A DNA stretch of 64,000 bases from Chalara sp. BL73 (GCA_918026815.1 CAKJVC010000010.1:870501-934500); one strand, 5' to 3'; shown: positions 35,684 to 47,713, numbered from the stretch's first letter. Translations and numbers: made by a program. The notes: a model not told the origin generated them from the sequence alone.

Positions 35684-38455
35684 ATGTATCCTTCGGAGCA
35701 TTCCGAGCCTCTCCTGTCTGAGGATGAGAAATTCGACAATGAGATTCCCGACCTCCCAAGGCGCTCTAAATGGAGCAAGAAAGGCATGGCATGCATCGCG
35801 TCAGTGGTATTAATTGCTGCGTTGTTTCTTGTAGTTGGAACCTCAGCCTGGGTGGCGAAAACGCCTGGCGTTACACCCATGTCAGATGAGCCAGCAGAGG
35901 AATGGCTTGCTAGAACCAGAGCAACGGGCGATACGTACTTGCTGGGAGTGGGAAAAGCAGACATCACGGGGTATGGAAAACTAGAGCAGCTTTGATGGCC
36001 ATGACTAATTTGACACAGGCCCGTTGTTGAGATTAATTTCATGGTGAGTAACGAATGGAAGCAAATTGAGAAAAATCTTTATTCAGGTTCTCAGCCGAGT
36101 GGGAACTTAATACACACGGAAATCAGCTGCTAACAATATATTAAGGGCTATGCCGATAGTGCTCAAATCGGTACCGGACTTCGTCAAAGAATTTACTCAC
36201 GTGCCTTCATCGTTGGGGACGTGAACAATGCTGCCAATCGCTGGGTATATCTTGTGCTTGACACTGCTAACGGCGACACTGCCATTCGAAATGGCATCCT
36301 TGAAGGTGTCGCTGCTCTTGGTTCGGCTTATTCTGTTTACGGCCAAAACAATATTGCTGTGACTGGAACGCATTCCCATTCTGGACCAGGTGCTTGTGAG
36401 TGTCACATCCCTAGATCATAATATTGAGCATCTGTTCTCCAGATCATCGCAATACGCAATCTGTAAAGGAAATTTTGCAGAGCCATAGCTAATACGGATA
36501 GGGTTGAATTATCTCCTGCCACAAATTACCAGCATGGGATTTGATCAGCAATCCTACCAAGCAATTGTTGATGGCGCAGTCCTCTCCATCAAGCGGGCTC
36601 ATGAGTCTCTTGCTCCCGGCACTCTAGCCATTGGTGAGACTAACGTGACAGACGCAAATATCAACAGAAGTCTTTATGCCTATTTGAACAATCCAGCGTC
36701 AGAGAGAGCGAAGTATACTGATGACGTGGATAAGACCGTCACTGTATTGCGATTCAAACGAAACTCTGATGGCCTGAACCTTGGCATCCTTGCTTGGCAC
36801 GCCGTTCATGGCACCAGTATGCTTCAGAACAACACACACGTCTCTGGGCAAGTAAACTCAAAAATCAGATCTTGTACTTAGCTAACATTCCTTTTAGAGA
36901 TAACAAGGGTGTTTCAAGTTATTTGTTTGAAAAGGCCGTAGCTACTGAGAATCCAAACTTCGTAGCTGCATTTTCTCAAGCGAATGTTGGAGATACAACA
37001 CCCAACGTTGGAGGAGCTTACTGCGATGACGGATCAGGATTGCAATGCAAGCTATCAGACAGCACATGCGGAGAGACTAACTACACAGCTGGAACCTCCC
37101 AAGCTTGGTCAGTGCTCGCCTTACCTGTGCTTACAAACACAACTAATACTTGCCAGTCACGGACGAGGCCCTGTCTTCCAAGCTCTAGATCTTGGTGTAT
37201 CCAGTTGCTACGAGATCGGAAGAAGAGTTTTTGCAGGGACTAAGACACTCTATGTAAGTCGATCTTCGATCTTCGATCTTCTGCATTCTCTTTTGCGATC
37301 ACAAACTTACTTCGCTCGTAGGACAACTTTGATGCTCGCTCAACTCCCGTCACGGACTCAAGTGTCAAGGCTTATCATACATTCCAAGACATGACATTCT
37401 TTCAATTCCCTCTTCCTAATGGAACCCAAGTTCAGTCATGCCCCGCGGCTCTGGGATTTTCCTTCGCTGGAGGAACCACTGATGGTCCAGGATTCGCTGA
37501 TTTCACCCAGAACACACCTGATACCGCTAACCCAAATCCTTTCTGGTCAATTGTGGGAGGCCTCCTGTCAACACCAACTCCAGAACAGAAAGCCTGCCAC
37601 TCTCCAAAGCCCATTCTTCTGAATGTAGGACAAATGTCAACGCCATACGCTTGGACACCAAATATCATTGATGTCCAAAGTTTTCGCGTTGGACAATTTA
37701 TCATCATTGTCTCGCCTTCCGAGGCAACTACAATGGCTGGCCGTCGCTGGCGCGATACCATTGCTGCCGCAGCCGTCAGCACTGGTATCACTAAGTCCAC
37801 TCCTAAAGTTGTCCTCGGCGGCCCAGCAAACACATATGCCCACTACGTCTCCACCCGCGAAGAATATGCCATCCAGCGCTACGAAGGAGCATCCACGCTC
37901 TACGGTCCTTCTGAGCTAGATGCTTATATCCACCTCTCCCTCAAGAATCTCGGCTTCCTCTCTGCTACAAACACCAGCACAGTCCCTACAGGACCACTTC
38001 CACCTGATAATAGGGAGGCAAGTAAAAGCATTAGTATTGTGAACAAAAACGGTGTTGTGTGGGACAATCCCCCTTCAGGGAAGAGTTTCGGGGATGTTCT
38101 CGTTCAGCCAGCTGCTACCTACAAAATTGGATCGGTCGTAAATACTACCTTTGTCGGTGCTAACCCACGCAACAACCTGAGGCTAGAGGGTACATTCACA
38201 GCAGTCGATCAACTGGTGAGCGGAGCATGGAAACAGATCCGAAGCGACTATGATTGGAGTCTAGTTTATACGTGGACGCGAACCAATGTTATCACTGGCG
38301 AAAGCCAGGTGGTTGTTAGTTGGGAGACTGGGGCAATTGATGGTGTGGGGCCAGGAACTTACAGGGTCAGGTATATTGGGGATCGCAAGGTACCAATCTT
38401 AGGGACGATCGTAGCGTTTACAGCAACGAGTTCAACTTTTACGTTGACAAATTAA
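35684..38455 (+). CDS. Neutral (alkaline-type) ceramidase, membrane-anchored, with Thr at the nucleophile position
   Basis: Seven exons: 35684..35970, 36019..36043, 36146..36395, 36502..36847, 36898..37107, 37157..37253, 37322..38455, giving 782 residues. Intron 4 (36848..36897) has a GC donor (GCAAGT). The protein has a basic cytosolic N-terminus and one membrane span (residues 36-58, CIASVVLIAALFLVVGTSAWVA), so it is probably a type II anchored or secreted enzyme. Family blocks: GVGKADITGPVVEINFMGYA, VTGTHSHSGPGAWLNYLLPQI (zinc-site His), HGTSM, then SQANVGDTTPN, CHGRGPVFQALDLGVSSCYE, and VGQFIIIVSPSEATTMAGRRWR. The usual nucleophile motif is GDxSPN; here residue 337 is Thr (codon 36998-37000). 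The enzyme class splits ceramide into sphingosine and fatty acid. Activity of this copy is uncertain because of that residue; the fold is otherwise intact. Confidence 0.93.
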
Positions 38456-38907
38456 GTGAAAAATGATGGGAACGTAATGCTTATGGATTGGATAATGAGG
38501 AGAATTGGGTATATAATGATAGCAATAAGCATAAATTTTATATGTGCTGATGAATACTGGACTTGAAACGAGTTTGTAAGTAGGTTTGAACCAGACTTGA
38601 TGAATCTTATGATTGACATCGAATCCAAATATAGGACAAAGACGTCAAGAGAACACTTTGCGTCACCAACTGTTTGAGATTCTTATTGGCTCTTTCGCTG
38701 GATTGAGATATCGCATGCTTCACGTCGACATAATTCATTGAGCATTACTCTGTACGTAGATAGTCACAACATGCCAGCATAATCATACATTCTGAAGTAG
38801 ACACCTGTAACGCCGTCCAATATTCCCTCTTGCATTGGTACACCCTCAATTCCTGGTCCGTAATAGTATGTGTACAATCATGATTCATCGTCCATTTCTT
38901 CATCTCC
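38456..38907. other. Convergent 3' intergenic region (ceramidase / NSE1)
   Basis: A 452-bp gap between two convergent stop codons. It should contain both 3' UTRs and polyadenylation signals. AT-rich stretches occur at 38500-38560. No gene seen. Confidence 0.5.
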
Positions 38908-40007
38908 TTACTCATCTTCATTTTCGTCTTCATCCGGCTCTTGCTCCCTACCTCTCCTGCCCCCATCCCGCCCAGTACGCATTGGTGGCGAAGACAAAGT
39001 CTCTTCTTCTTTCTCCTGCTGCTCTTCTTCTACTTCGTCCCTCGTACTTCTCCTGACAGCCCCAACTCCGCTTCTCCTCTTCTCTCTCAGATACTCTTCT
39101 GTTCTCGTGATACACCTCTGTCCCACATAATGCCTATCCTCTATCCACTCCGCCTTACATTTCGGACATTGCTTATTCGGTTTCGACTTCCAAAACGCCT
39201 CTAAACAAACATCATGCAGCCTCATCGGACACTCCACCTCCGCGCACCTTTGTCCTATCGTCACGATCTCCTTACACGCCTCACAAAACTTGATCTTTTG
39301 TCCGCCTTCCTCTTCCTCCTCATCATTAGAATTATACGTCGCGACCAGCCAACCCCTTAGCTCCATCAACGCCCGTGGAGTAAGCGAGTAATAGCTATCC
39401 CTACTCAGCTCCAGCCAGCCCTCTCCCACCAACTGACCTAAACACTTCTCAGCCTCTTGAACCGTCAACCCCCTGCCTTCCTGTATCCCCTCCTCCACGT
39501 CCTCCCTCCTCGGCTTCACAACCTCCTTCTTTAGCGCCTGCATCGACGTGATCGCCATCACCTCCCTTCTCTTCGTATTATACGTTTCGAACATCGCATC
39601 CAGCACCCGCTTGATGTACCCGATCTCCTCGGGGGAATGCGTGGTCGCGAGCTGGGTCAGCGCGTCCGACTGCAGGTTAGTGACAGCCCAGATGCGGGTT
39701 TTTGTGAGCTGGTGCTGCGCGGAAGATATTTCGTAGTCGAAGGGGGAGAGCGCGCTGTTGGCGGCTGCGATGTAAGTTGCGAAGTCTTGGGAGGTTACGG
39801 TATCGGCGTCTATGCGGCGGCCTGGAGGGTGTTAGTTGAGAGGGAGAGGGTTGGGGGTGGAGAAAAGGCACCTTCTTGGATGGAGAAGATTTCGGCGAGG
39901 AGGAGTTGGCCCTCTTTCATAGTTATGGTGCCGCGGGCCATGACGGCTTGGAGGAAGGCCCGGTTGCCATTGTTGTAGTGGCTGTGTTCACTTTCGTCAT
40001 CGGACAT
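38908..40007 (-). CDS. NSE1: SMC5-SMC6 complex subunit NSE1 (RING-like E3)
   Basis: Two exons, 39872..40007 and 38908..39821, separated by a 50-nt intron (CTAAC...CCAG), give 349 residues. The spliced N-terminus reads GNRAFLQAVMARGTITMKEGQLL...SIQEGRRIDADTVTSQDFATYI, the Nse1 winged-helix start. Mid-protein LTVQEAEKCLGQLVGEGWLEL and ALMELRGWL follow. The C-terminal variant RING is intact: FCEACKEIVTIGQRC, ECPMRLHDVC, then CPKCKAEW. In yeast, Nse1 with Nse3 and Nse4 binds DNA and Smc5/6 arms, and its RING supports ubiquitin ligase activity in DNA repair. The tail after residue 300 is Glu/Arg-rich and disordered. I start at ATG 40007 (MSDDESEHSHYNNGNRAF); an in-frame ATG at 40079 would add 24 residues. 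It is convergent with the ceramidase gene. Confidence 0.93.
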
Positions 40008-40487
40008 GTTGGAAAAGTTGAAATGTAGTTTTGTAGATACTGGAACAATAATTTTGGGATGGGTGCCTGGGTTGAGCATTTTGGGTGACGCGACGAATGG
40101 CGGGGACGCGTTTTAGCGTGTGGACAGGGGATCTGATGGTGGCGTGAAGAATGTTCCATCCAGAATGCACGCAATACGATCTTCGTCACCAGAGATCATT
40201 TCCAGAATTCATAATACAGACTATCATATCATAAGGCTTGTTTTTCAGTAAGGTCTGCCCTTCCTCAGCCAATCCGAGCTCTTAAAGTCACCTTACAGCA
40301 GAAGACTATGGACCTTGTGACTTCAGAGGGGAAACAGCTCTCTGCACCAGGACATGTGAGACGTGGGAAATGATAATACATTTTGTTATTGCTAATCAGG
40401 TACCTGAATCCAACAATTACTACTGTCCTGCAACTTGTTTTCCAGCGGCAAATCACTTCTGCAACATCCTCGAAAATATTTTCCCAC

Positions 40488-40952
40488 CTATTCCGTAGTC
40501 ACAGTCACTATATTCTTGTCTGATGACGGAGAAGTCAGTGCTCATCTATTGGATATCTAAGGGAGAAGAATACGCACAAAAGGCAATATGATCCTTGATA
40601 TTTGCAGCCTTTTCCTTAGGGGTTGGATAATACCACGCCGCATTCTTGAACTCGGTTTCTACATTGCATCAGCAAGGACGCCACATTCTTGATTGTCTCT
40701 CAACGACAACATACTCTCGACATTGATGGTGTAGTAACTTGCATCTCCCTTCCATGGACAGTGGGTGCTGTGGTCTGTCTTGCTCAGGAATGAGGTATTG
40801 ACCGAGCTTGGCGGGAACTGAGCGTGGTTCAGTAAGTGTAAATGGAGATACTCAGAAGAACTGACATAAACGTTGCCCTCGACAAGCTCATAGTTGTCGG
40901 TTTCCGCAATGGTACGGCCCGCGACGGTGGCTTTTACTTTTCCTTGGACCAT
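40488..40952 (-). CDS. DUF427 domain small protein
   Basis: Four exons, 40866..40952, 40715..40817, 40578..40658 and 40488..40519, with introns of 48, 56 and 58 nt, give 100 residues. The spliced protein reads MVQGKVKATVAGRTIAETDN, ELVEGNVYFPPSSV, FLSKTDHSTHCPWKGDASYY, ending KNIVTVTTE. This matches the DUF427 (NTP_transf-like beta) family in order and length; bacterial and fungal members are usually 90-130 residues. The motif CPWKGDASYY is the diagnostic core. The reaction is unknown; the fold is a small beta barrel. The whole gene fits into 465 bp, and its last two exons are too small to show as open frames. A read-through frame extends 5' to 41078, but MVQGKVKATV is the family start. Family call is strong, function is not. 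Confidence 0.9.
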
Positions 40953-41665
40953 ATTTTGCGTTTCCTTCGTTATCTCTTTTCCAAATTTGGAAGTTTCTTG
41001 GTACAATCGTATCCTCAAGCTTGATGAAGAAAGTTCTGTAAAGGGCTTTGGAGAAACTTGGACCCGATACTTAATCATCTATTCTGCATTCTTCCTCGAG
41101 GTGAGGGGAAGGAGGGGTAGATTAGTAAGTTGTCACGTGTGATGATGATCAACCATAACATCATTCGCAATGTATGCACGCTTTGTCTGGAGTTGCAGTC
41201 TTGGCTCTGCTATCTACATGTCTCGCCCTGTGCATGAAATTTGAGAAAGGATCATCTAGAAGCGAAATATTCTAGATCAGATTTGCCAGCACAGTTTCCG
41301 GATCAGCCCAGATGCACAACCCCAATATACATAACTTTCAGAATAGCTAGATAGTCCAATTACTGGAGCAACCTTCATACAAAAAAATTATTAGATCTTA
41401 TTGTAATTTATACTACGATAAGCAGATAAAGCCTCGCAAGCAAGTACTGTATAATGTAGGGAAATTTTATTGGACAGGTTGTTTTGATGCCTCAGTCAGG
41501 ACTACTTTCTATTGGGAATCAATCCATAGAAGTTGGACAAGTGACCACCTTTGTGTTTGACCGACGGCCGATCATCAAAATTGTTGCCCTACCAACAAGC
41601 TCATCGCCCCTCACAGATTGCAAATGCCTTTACTTCCCGTCAGGCCAAGGTTGTCTCCTCCAAGC

Positions 41666-42237
41666 TTATTCGTTTTCTTTCTCTGATCCACATCCCTCCA
41701 AAACCTGCTGTTTCATCACCCCATTATCCAGAAGAAACATCTCAATCTCCTCCGATACGGGTGATCCAGCGTTCTGGGGCTGCCTGTTGTAGTCTCTGAC
41801 TACAGTTAAGAAGTCGATCCTCAAGCCAAATAGGTCGTAGCCTGAGAAATTGTCATAATAAAGCATGACCGTCTTTAGTTTTGGGACCTTGCTGGAAACC
41901 GCAAGATAGCAATTACGCTGCTTCCAAAAACCTTTGCCATCAATGTACAACCATCCTATACTCTTTATGAAAGCTCTGTCTGTGATATGTGGGTATACTG
42001 TCTGGTGCTGTCTGAGACGTAATCCGGCTGAAGGAGTCATGGAAGGAAATAGCGGCCGTTGGCAAAGCTAGTAGCGAATGGATCGGTGACGACAAAGAAA
42101 TCTTTCACAGGGCTGGCAAAGGCGTTGTAGTTGCGAGAGGAAGCGGTCATCGTGACATAGTTTTTGAGGATTAATTTTCGTGGACTCCTGGCAGGTGTGA
42201 AGAAGAATGGGGATTCCGTTGCCTGTTCATCCGCCAC
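41666..42237 (-). pseudogene. Unresolved split reading frame (possible frameshifted gene)
   Basis: Two minus-strand frames overlap by four bases. The upstream one (42237 to 42037) reads ESPFFFTPARSPRKLILKNY and ends NGRYFLP. The downstream one (42040 to 41666) begins MTPSAGLRLRQHQ and continues HITDRAFIKSIGWLYIDGKG...MLYYDNFSGYDLFGLRIDFL. Together they look like one protein of about 190 residues broken by a one-base shift. The upstream frame has no ATG at its head (only GTG), so an earlier exon or decay is needed. I recognise no family. It could also be chance or an intron I did not find. Confidence 0.3.
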
Positions 42238-43751
42238 AGCCGTTGTCCAACATCATTTCGTAGTTGTCCACGCTGAGACAGACTTTGATAAACTAGGCAG
42301 GGAAAAAGCCGAGGCTCCAGATCATGCCGGATTCCTTGCGGGAGATCTTTGAATTTGTCAAACGTTGAGAGGTGAACTAGATAAAATATTATATTTTGCA
42401 GTAGAGGCGGTGGGTTTGTGCGGGTAACATACTTCCATGGACCTTATACAAGCCTCAAGTTAACCAAACAAGTCCTCTAGTACTTGCAACCCATGGCCTT
42501 GTCTCAAAGGTGGTGTATAAATCCCGCAAAGGTTCCCAGTTGCAGAATTCCAGATGAATATTGCAGCATAGAAGACAGAAAGTTATGTAAAGCAACAAGA
42601 AGAGGCGCATGGAGAACAACGAGCCGAAAGTGTACCAGAACTCCCTCGGATAAGTCATTGTGATTGTGTAGCACAGAGTAGATGCCAAGTAAAGCACCCG
42701 AGAAATGTGTAGCCTCTAGTTGAGCGACTGGCACGCGAGAAGATGCCTTGCTAAGTTGTTGTGTTTGGGCTGGCCGATTTAGCCCTCCGCAATATCGAGG
42801 CTACAATTATAATACACCAGTGAGTGCGAAGTATGTGCACGCCTTACACATAACAAATGGTCCCTGTATTTTTCGCGTTCTAGCAATTTATGGCGGCCAA
42901 GGTGAGTGCACCGTAGCAACATAACTCTGTGCTTATTTTTTGTAGTTAATGTGTAATCATCACATGAAGCCTTTGTTAAGGCTAGCTATAACTGCCACCT
43001 CAAATGGTTCTTCGTTTCTTTAAGCACTTTAATGTATTAAATGTGTTTGGCACATTCGGCATCAATATTTCTCTCCACCCCCATATCCTTCGATTCTCAG
43101 GATGTTGTAAAATTACAGCATATTAAGATTAGAGTAAAGAGAAAATTTACAGCAATGCATTATATTAGAGCAAGATCGTTCGTTTCATTATGCTACTATA
43201 ATCCGAGGACTACTCACCCCTTCATGTTTATGTATGCCTCCCCTCCTGTAAAGCAAAGTAATACCAAGGCCATAGCTGAGGAATTCACGTGCGCAGTCTT
43301 TTTTGGATATTCTGACTGTAGTTTAAGTGCAATACTATCATATATGTTGCTTTCCCTTCCAAGGCAGAATTGCAGAAAAGAAGAGTTCCAATTATGTACG
43401 GTTTGTTTTTAACAAGCCTAGTCAGGATAGGGGTCTCGGCTAAATCTTGCACTTTATCACATGTCGCTTGTTCACTAGGAATGGACTTCCCCTTCCCAAA
43501 GAATGATTCCTTCTCCTTTGAATATTTCGATTTAGGCCGGGTTAAGATATTCTCTTCGTCATTTTCTCTCTGTAACGAGAGTCACATTATCTTCAATTCA
43601 CAACCACCGTTACGCTCGGAGAATCGCTATGGACCCTTGTCTGATGCAACCTTATCACGTCATTACGAATGCATCCCACTCATGGGCTCATGGAATTCTT
43701 CTCAAAGCTTCATTTCGATCTTAACCTCGACAATCAGACCTGTCAATCAGC
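42238..43751. other. Intergenic stretch, no gene recognised
   Basis: About 1.5 kb upstream of the aldo-keto reductase. It is AT-rich around 42900-43200. Short frames up to 139 codons (43370-43789) overlap the reductase start in another frame and have no family motif. No RNA gene or repeat seen. Confidence 0.5.
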
Positions 43752-44804
43752 ATGTATCTCCTTCCTGCGTTGAGCATGCTCTGGACTAGTATATCGTTGC
43801 CTGTGCTTGCATACGATTCTCTCCAGCAGCCTATCCTTGGCTCAAGACTCCCCTTGCCTCAGCCGCTGAGTGGGTTTGGAACGTGGAACCTAAACCTCTC
43901 TCCAGAGAACACTACAAAAGCGGTGTCTTTCGCGATCCAAGCCGGCTACCGTCAAATTGACGCCGCTGCAATCTACCGAAATGAGGTAGCCGTTGGAAAA
44001 GGGATTGCTGACGGGCTAAAGAAGGCAAATATCACGAGGCAAGATTTATGGGTCACATCGAAGCTCTGGAATGACCAGTAAGCTTCTTCCACCATAAAAG
44101 AAGAGGGTGCGAAGTGGTAGCTAATGAACCACAGTCACGGGGATCTTGCTTTGGCCGAAGAAGCGTTGGAGAAAACTCTCAAGGACCTTGGTCTTGACTA
44201 TCTTGATCTGTACCTCATGCACTGGCCAGTGGGGGCTGTTGGAGAAGGCAAGAAAGCACCGTACGATTACGTCGAGACCTGGCGCTCTCTGACATCCCTT
44301 CCCAAGAACAAAGTTCTCAATATTGGAATCTGCAATTTTTCACCGGCTCAGCTCGAAAAACTGATCGGCGAAACCGGAATCAAGCCTTTTGCTCATCAAA
44401 TGGAGCTTCATCCATACCTACAGCAGAATAGCTGGCTCACAACCCACAAAACCCTTGGTATTTCCGTGACGGCGTATTCGCCGCTCGGAAACTCCAACCC
44501 GATTTACGACGGCAGAAATACGCTTCCGCCGTTGCTGAAGAATGAGGATGTCCTTGAGATCGCAGCTAAAGTAGGGTGCTCTCCAGCTCAGGTCGTCTTA
44601 GCGTGGGGGATTCGTCGGGGTACATCTGTAATCCCAAAATCTGCTCACGAGGACCATATTGTGGAGAATTTGGAGGCACAGAACTGCAAGCTCAGCACTG
44701 AGGATTTGGCAAAAATCAGTTTGATAGGAGAGAAGTATACGAAGAGATTCAGTGACCCCAGCAAGAACTGGGGAGTCAAACTCTTTGAAGGGCTTGAACA
44801 TTGA
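43752..44804 (+). CDS. Aldo-keto reductase with an N-terminal secretion-like signal
   Basis: Two exons, 43752..44077 and 44135..44804 (57-nt intron), give 331 residues. Splicing restores WVTSKLWNDHHGDLALAEEA. The tetrad is visible: Asp70 and Tyr75 (RQIDAAAIYRNE), Lys104 (TSKLWN), His138 (YLMHWPV). NADPH-binding motifs follow (GICNFS, AYSPLG, VIPKSAHEDHIVENL). These enzymes reduce aldehydes and ketones with NADPH. Unlike most members, the first 20 residues (MYLLPALSMLWTSISLPVLA) look like a signal peptide or anchor, and the mature part has several N-x-S/T sites (NLS, NTT, NIT). There is no later ATG before the barrel, so this is not a start error unless an upstream exon was missed. It is convergent with an MFS pump gene 270 bp away, which may handle its substrate or product. 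Substrate unknown. Confidence 0.93.
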
Positions 44805-45074
44805 AAATCCTTGGATTTTTGAACAGTATCCGCTAAATTGCGAGCCTGGATGACTCGAATACTGGTTAGAAGTTTGATACATCACCATGCTGGTCGATAA
44901 TCTAAATATATGTGATTATTTGTTCCACTAATGGTACTTTACAAAGTGGGGAATATCATCATTTGAAGGCACTTCACAACAAGAGTTTACGGAACTTTTG
45001 ATGTACGAAGCTGGAGGTTGTACAATTCGTCCCGTTACAGGAGAATATTAAATAGTGGTATAAAATACAGTATC

Positions 45075-46974
45075 TTAAGATAGAGTCTCCTTCGTTGCTG
45101 ATATGTCATTGTTGCCTCCGGTCACTTTCCCTTGGAGTCTTCTTGCAACATCGTTGGTGTTATATTCCTCTACGTTAGGACTTATTACAGCGGCTACCAA
45201 AATGATAGCACCGAATGGGAGTGTGCAGAGGAACAAAGTTCTGAAGGACATCGAATAGGCGTGCTTGACTGCATGTCCGACTGCTACTCCAATTTCTGAA
45301 TTGAAACCTGGCACAGCGGTGAAGTTGCCAGTAGTGATTCCAGCAAAGAGCGCTGGGAGTGAATCAGCAGGAAGGCCGGCACCTGTAGCCGCAGGAACAA
45401 CATATGTTGGCAGATGTTTCGGCAGTTCGTTTGTAAGAATGGTCAGATAAATCGAGGTTGCGATACTGGAACATGCTGTTCGGATAGAGCCTAGGACACC
45501 GGCAACCAGTCCAATGTCCTCAGGCTCCCACACAAGAGCCATGGAAGACAGCGTCAAGTTCTCAACGTATCCCGCGGAAATTGTAGCAATCAGCAGGAAA
45601 GTTACTGTTCTGCTCCTGGAGTATTCGTTGACGGAAGCCATTGCAGCAGCAAACGTTACCATGATCACGGAGGCAACGGTCATCTGAATCTTCATCCGAG
45701 GGAGGAAACGGATTCCAAGACCACCAGCTATCTGGCCGAGGAGAAGTCCCCCTCCCACAGCACAAGATAGCCAACCGATTTCTGCCACATCTGTTGTGAA
45801 GAGTGCTCCGCAAAGGGTGGGCCAAATCACTGTCATAGAGTAGTACACCATCGCGCCGATACTAGCACAGGCCACAATCGCCACATACTTGATGTTTCTA
45901 AAGAGTGACATGGGGATAAGTGGCGCCTCTATGCCGCTGTATGCTTCGTAAAAACCAAAGCCAATCAAGGTTGCGATGCCCAGGATAAGTGTGCAAAGGA
46001 CCTGTTTTGAGCCCCACGGATATGCTTGCCCGCCCCAGTTGAGACCAATTAAGAACAGAACTAATCCTGCGGAGAAGAGAAAGATTCCAATAAAATCCAG
46101 AGTCTTGAGCTGGCGCATTATTGATTTACCCCCGACGTGCAGCTGCTGGTACCTAGGCGGGAAGTAAAAGAAGAAATAGGCAGCTGCGGCAACAAAGTTG
46201 ATAATGCAGCCGAGGATATAAGACCACCTCCACTGCAATTCCGTGTTCTCATAAAAGGATCGAGCGACTGGGGGACCAAAGACAGCGAAAGGAATCGACG
46301 TGGAAAGCACGAGCGCGTTAAATGGTCCTCGCTGCTTATTTGGCACGAGCTCTCCAATGATGACGCTGAAGGAGAGCTGACCAGCAGCCGCAAGACCATT
46401 CAAGCAATTCGTACCAATAAGTTGATTGACTGATTGTGCTGACGCTCCGATAATGTTCCCAATAAGAGCCATGATTGAGGATCCAATGAAGAACCATCGA
46501 CGGCCAAAAATGTCAGAAAGGCGACCCACCAATGACAGTCCAATTGTAAACCCCAAGGTCCATGATAAAGCTACCCAAGTGATGTTGGGACTTCCGCCCA
46601 GCGCCTCATTTATTAGAGAGAGGGTGTTTGCCGGCAAAACCCATCCCAAGTAGCCCGAGATTTGGGCAAGGCATGTTGCCTAAATTTCTATCAGTCCCAG
46701 TTAGGAGACGCAATGAGAAATGGCTTACAATCATTGTCCCTACAAACCCTTTACTCCAATAATACCCAGCGGGCATCTCCTCGTACAGGCCACCCACCGC
46801 TTCTTGTGCAACAATGTCTCTATTATGGAGGACGATAGAAGGGTGAGGAGCATGTATGCGGTGGCCAGCCTCATGGCCAGCCTCATGGCCAGCCTCATGG
46901 CCGCCTTCAACATCATCTTGATGCTCAAGTTGATGGTCAATGGCAACGTTCGTCTTCTCTGGAGTCGAGGTCAT
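45075..46974 (-). CDS. TRI12-type major facilitator superfamily transporter
   Basis: Two exons, 46729..46974 and 45075..46679 (49-nt intron), give 616 residues from ATG 46974 (MTSTPEKTNVAIDH). The spliced junction reads GFVGTMIATCLAQISGYLGW at the first transmembrane helix. Motifs include WTLGFTIGLSLVGRLSDIFGRRW (MFS motif A), GAQQ-like SVNQLIGTNCLNGL and NKQRGPFNALVLS. The hydrophobic profile suggests about 14 spans, as in the TRI12/siderophore-type drug:H+ antiporters. Family members export trichothecenes or import siderophores. Substrate here is unknown. The N-terminal 50 residues are His-rich, with a 12-bp repeat giving GHEAGHEAGHEAGHR. The C-terminus (GGNNDISATKETLS) is cytosolic. It lies in tandem with an SDR (-) and is convergent with an AKR, suggesting a small metabolic group. 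Confidence 0.93.
46861..46903 (-). repeat. 12-bp tandem repeat encoding GHEA in the MFS pump N-terminus
   Basis: Three and a half copies of a 12-bp unit (plus strand GGCCAGCCTCAT) lie at about 46863-46903. They encode Gly-His-Glu-Ala repeats on the minus strand. The copies are nearly identical, so unit number may vary between isolates. The repeat preserves the reading frame. Confidence 0.8.
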
Positions 46975-47713
46975 GATGGCTGCTTGACCGATTCTTTCCA
47001 ATAATCTATACAAGGAAGCGAAGCAGTCAACAAAACGAGGAGTTGAACGGAACCAAAACGGTTCCAGATGGGGTTTGACATGAACGTAACTTTATAGCCA
47101 TGTCGCAAATTCCCATCTCAAGATTTCGATGACCCATGTAGCGCTTTTTCGATCCGAGACTGGACTGGGGGGGCTTGAACGGCATGGAGAATACCCACTT
47201 CCCCGCCGCGGCTCCCCCGGACTTCCCGTTACCAGCCTCAGCATCCGTCCCACGTGGTTTCATACGGCCATGCAGCATGGATCAGTCAAACCTGAGGTGA
47301 GCCATTCTTTTGAGGCGCTACAATGCCGGGTTCAGGTTGTGAGTGCGTGGAAACACGGCTCATTGGTTGTTGCTTTCGCTTAGACAACCCCTTGAGGAAT
47401 TTTCGTTTCGCTAAAGTAGCAGCTAGAGGATATACTTTCCCGTCTTCTGGAGGCAATGACTCGCATCGACATGTTCCAGGCTTCATAGACTACCAACTCT
47501 ATGGATGGCTGATTTTTAAATGCATAGGCTCATTTTAGTGAGTTGAATCGAGCGGGTCTAGCCCGAGGATCCCCAGGGTAGCGAGAGAGCTTCCCGAACT
47601 TCCCCAGATTTTTAAAACTTCAGAAGGCACACTACTTTATGGCAGATACGAGCATTGTAAATGGCATATCATCTAAGATACGAAGATTAAAAAAAATTTA
47701 AGCGTGATAGATT
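46975..47713. other. Intergenic stretch between the MFS and SDR genes
   Basis: About 740 bp holding the MFS promoter and the SDR 3' end. It is CG-rich around 47190-47230 and AT-rich near 47640-47700. Overlapping short frames show no signature. Confidence 0.45.
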
